A DNA stretch of 6,135 bases. Source: Betaproteobacteria bacterium (GTDB taxonomy: Bacteria > Pseudomonadota > Gammaproteobacteria > Burkholderiales > Burkholderiaceae_C). The notes beneath the pieces were generated by a model. It saw nothing but the letters and a program-made list of their open reading frames with translations. It was not told where the DNA came from and made no database searches. Within the stretch, counting starts at the first letter, position 1. Each line of letters begins with the position of its first letter. Positions 5,764-6,135 of this stretch are shown here, piece after piece. Position numbers and translations under genes: made by a program. Where the stretch lies: positions 1-6,135 of the forward strand of contig VBCQ01000108.1 of the NCBI GenBank assembly GCA_005882155.1, written 5' to 3'.

Positions 5764-6135
5764 ATGACATCGGAAAAACGGCCGCCGCTGTTGATTGTCG
5801 AAGACGATCTGGCGCTGCAAAAGCAGATCAAGTGGTCGCTCGACCGCTTCGAGTCGGTGACGGCCAGCGACCGTGAGGCTGCGCTCGGGCAGTTCCGCCG
5901 CCATACGCCCGCGGTCGTGACGATGGACCTCGGTCTTCCGCCCGACCCCGACACGGTGCAGGAAGGCTTCAAGCTGCTCGCCCAGATGCTGGAGTTCGAC
6001 CCGAACGTCAAGGTCATCGTGCTGACCGGCCAGAACGACCAGGCGAACGCGCTGCGCGCGATCGACCTCGGCGCTTACGACTTCCTCGCCAAGCCCTTCG
6101 ATCCCGACTTGCTCGGCTTGATCGTCGGCCGCGCC
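5764..6135 (+). CDS. prsR: PEP-CTERM-box response regulator PrsR, N-terminal part (cut by the window end)
   Basis: The first 124 codons of a response regulator, open to the last base. The receiver domain is complete in its key residues: acidic E13-D14-D15 in LLIVEDD, phospho-acceptor D55 in VTMDLGLPPDPD, T88 in VIVLTG, and K110 in AYDFLAKPFDPDLLGLIV. The LGLPPDPD loop and the start LLIVEDDLALQKQIKWSL are characteristic of PrsR, the regulator paired with the sensor kinase PrsK. The missing part should hold a sigma-54-interacting AAA+ domain and a helix-turn-helix. In PEP-CTERM bacteria, PrsK/PrsR with RpoN control exopolysaccharide and PEP-CTERM gene expression. An in-frame stop at 5746 and no other start codon between fix the ATG at 5764, although the Shine-Dalgarno is poor (GAAG, 13 bases away). 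It is divergent from the FeeM-like gene. Confidence 0.87.
   Translation, partial: MTSEKRPPLLIVEDDLALQKQIKWSLDRFESVTASDREAALGQFRRHTPAVVTMDLGLPPDPDTVQEGFKLLAQMLEFDPNVKVIVLTGQNDQANALRAIDLGAYDFLAKPFDPDLLGLIVGRA

Noticed and set aside
1..6135. CRISPR array, tRNA/rRNA, insertion sequence, integrase or toxin-antitoxin pair
   Set aside because: No regularly spaced repeats, RNA gene signatures, transposase motifs or paired small genes were seen on either strand.

Overview
The window is about two-thirds G+C and gene-dense. Its genes point to a betaproteobacterium, most likely of the Rhodocyclales or Burkholderiales. The reasons are the codon usage, an E. coli YgfF-like SDR, a TrhA/PAQR protein, an RlpA lipoprotein with a SPOR domain, and above all a PrsR-type response regulator beside a FeeM-type N-acyl amino acid synthase. 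The last pairing belongs to Gram-negatives that carry the PEP-CTERM/exosortase sorting system. This placement is inferred from reading proteins by eye; no database was searched.

Layout. Positions 38-2459 hold a rightward run of three genes: a membrane protein with an FHA domain, an SDR oxidoreductase whose start overlaps the FHA stop, and a hemolysin III/PAQR membrane protein. It meets a leftward run head-on with only 5 bases between the stop codons. Read in its own direction, the leftward run is an FeeM-like long-chain N-acyl amino acid synthase (5387-4506), the lytic transglycosylase RlpA (4464-3526) and a two-domain protein with a SLOG-like N-terminus and a nucleoside deoxyribosyltransferase/TIR-like C-terminus (3451-2465). 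A 376-base non-coding region (5388-5763) separates the FeeM-like gene from a divergent response regulator (5764 to the window end, truncated), recognised as PrsR, a sigma-54 activator of PEP-CTERM systems.

The most informative structure is in that divergent region. It has one good sigma-54 (-24/-12) promoter match on each strand. One points at the FeeM-like gene and predicts a 17-base leader containing its AAGGAG ribosome binding site; the other points at prsR. Between them lies an imperfect direct repeat (CGTTGAG, optional AT, CGTCGATG), and one copy runs into a short dyad about 90-140 bases from both promoters, where a sigma-54 enhancer-binding protein would be expected to sit. The reading offered is that PrsR and RpoN control N-acyl amino acid synthesis, and perhaps prsR itself, through a shared enhancer.

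The second item of note is the SLOG-NDT/TIR-like protein. Its domain types are known from nucleotide-signal immunity and stress systems, but no cyclase, TIR or other partner gene is next to it here. Its role is open.
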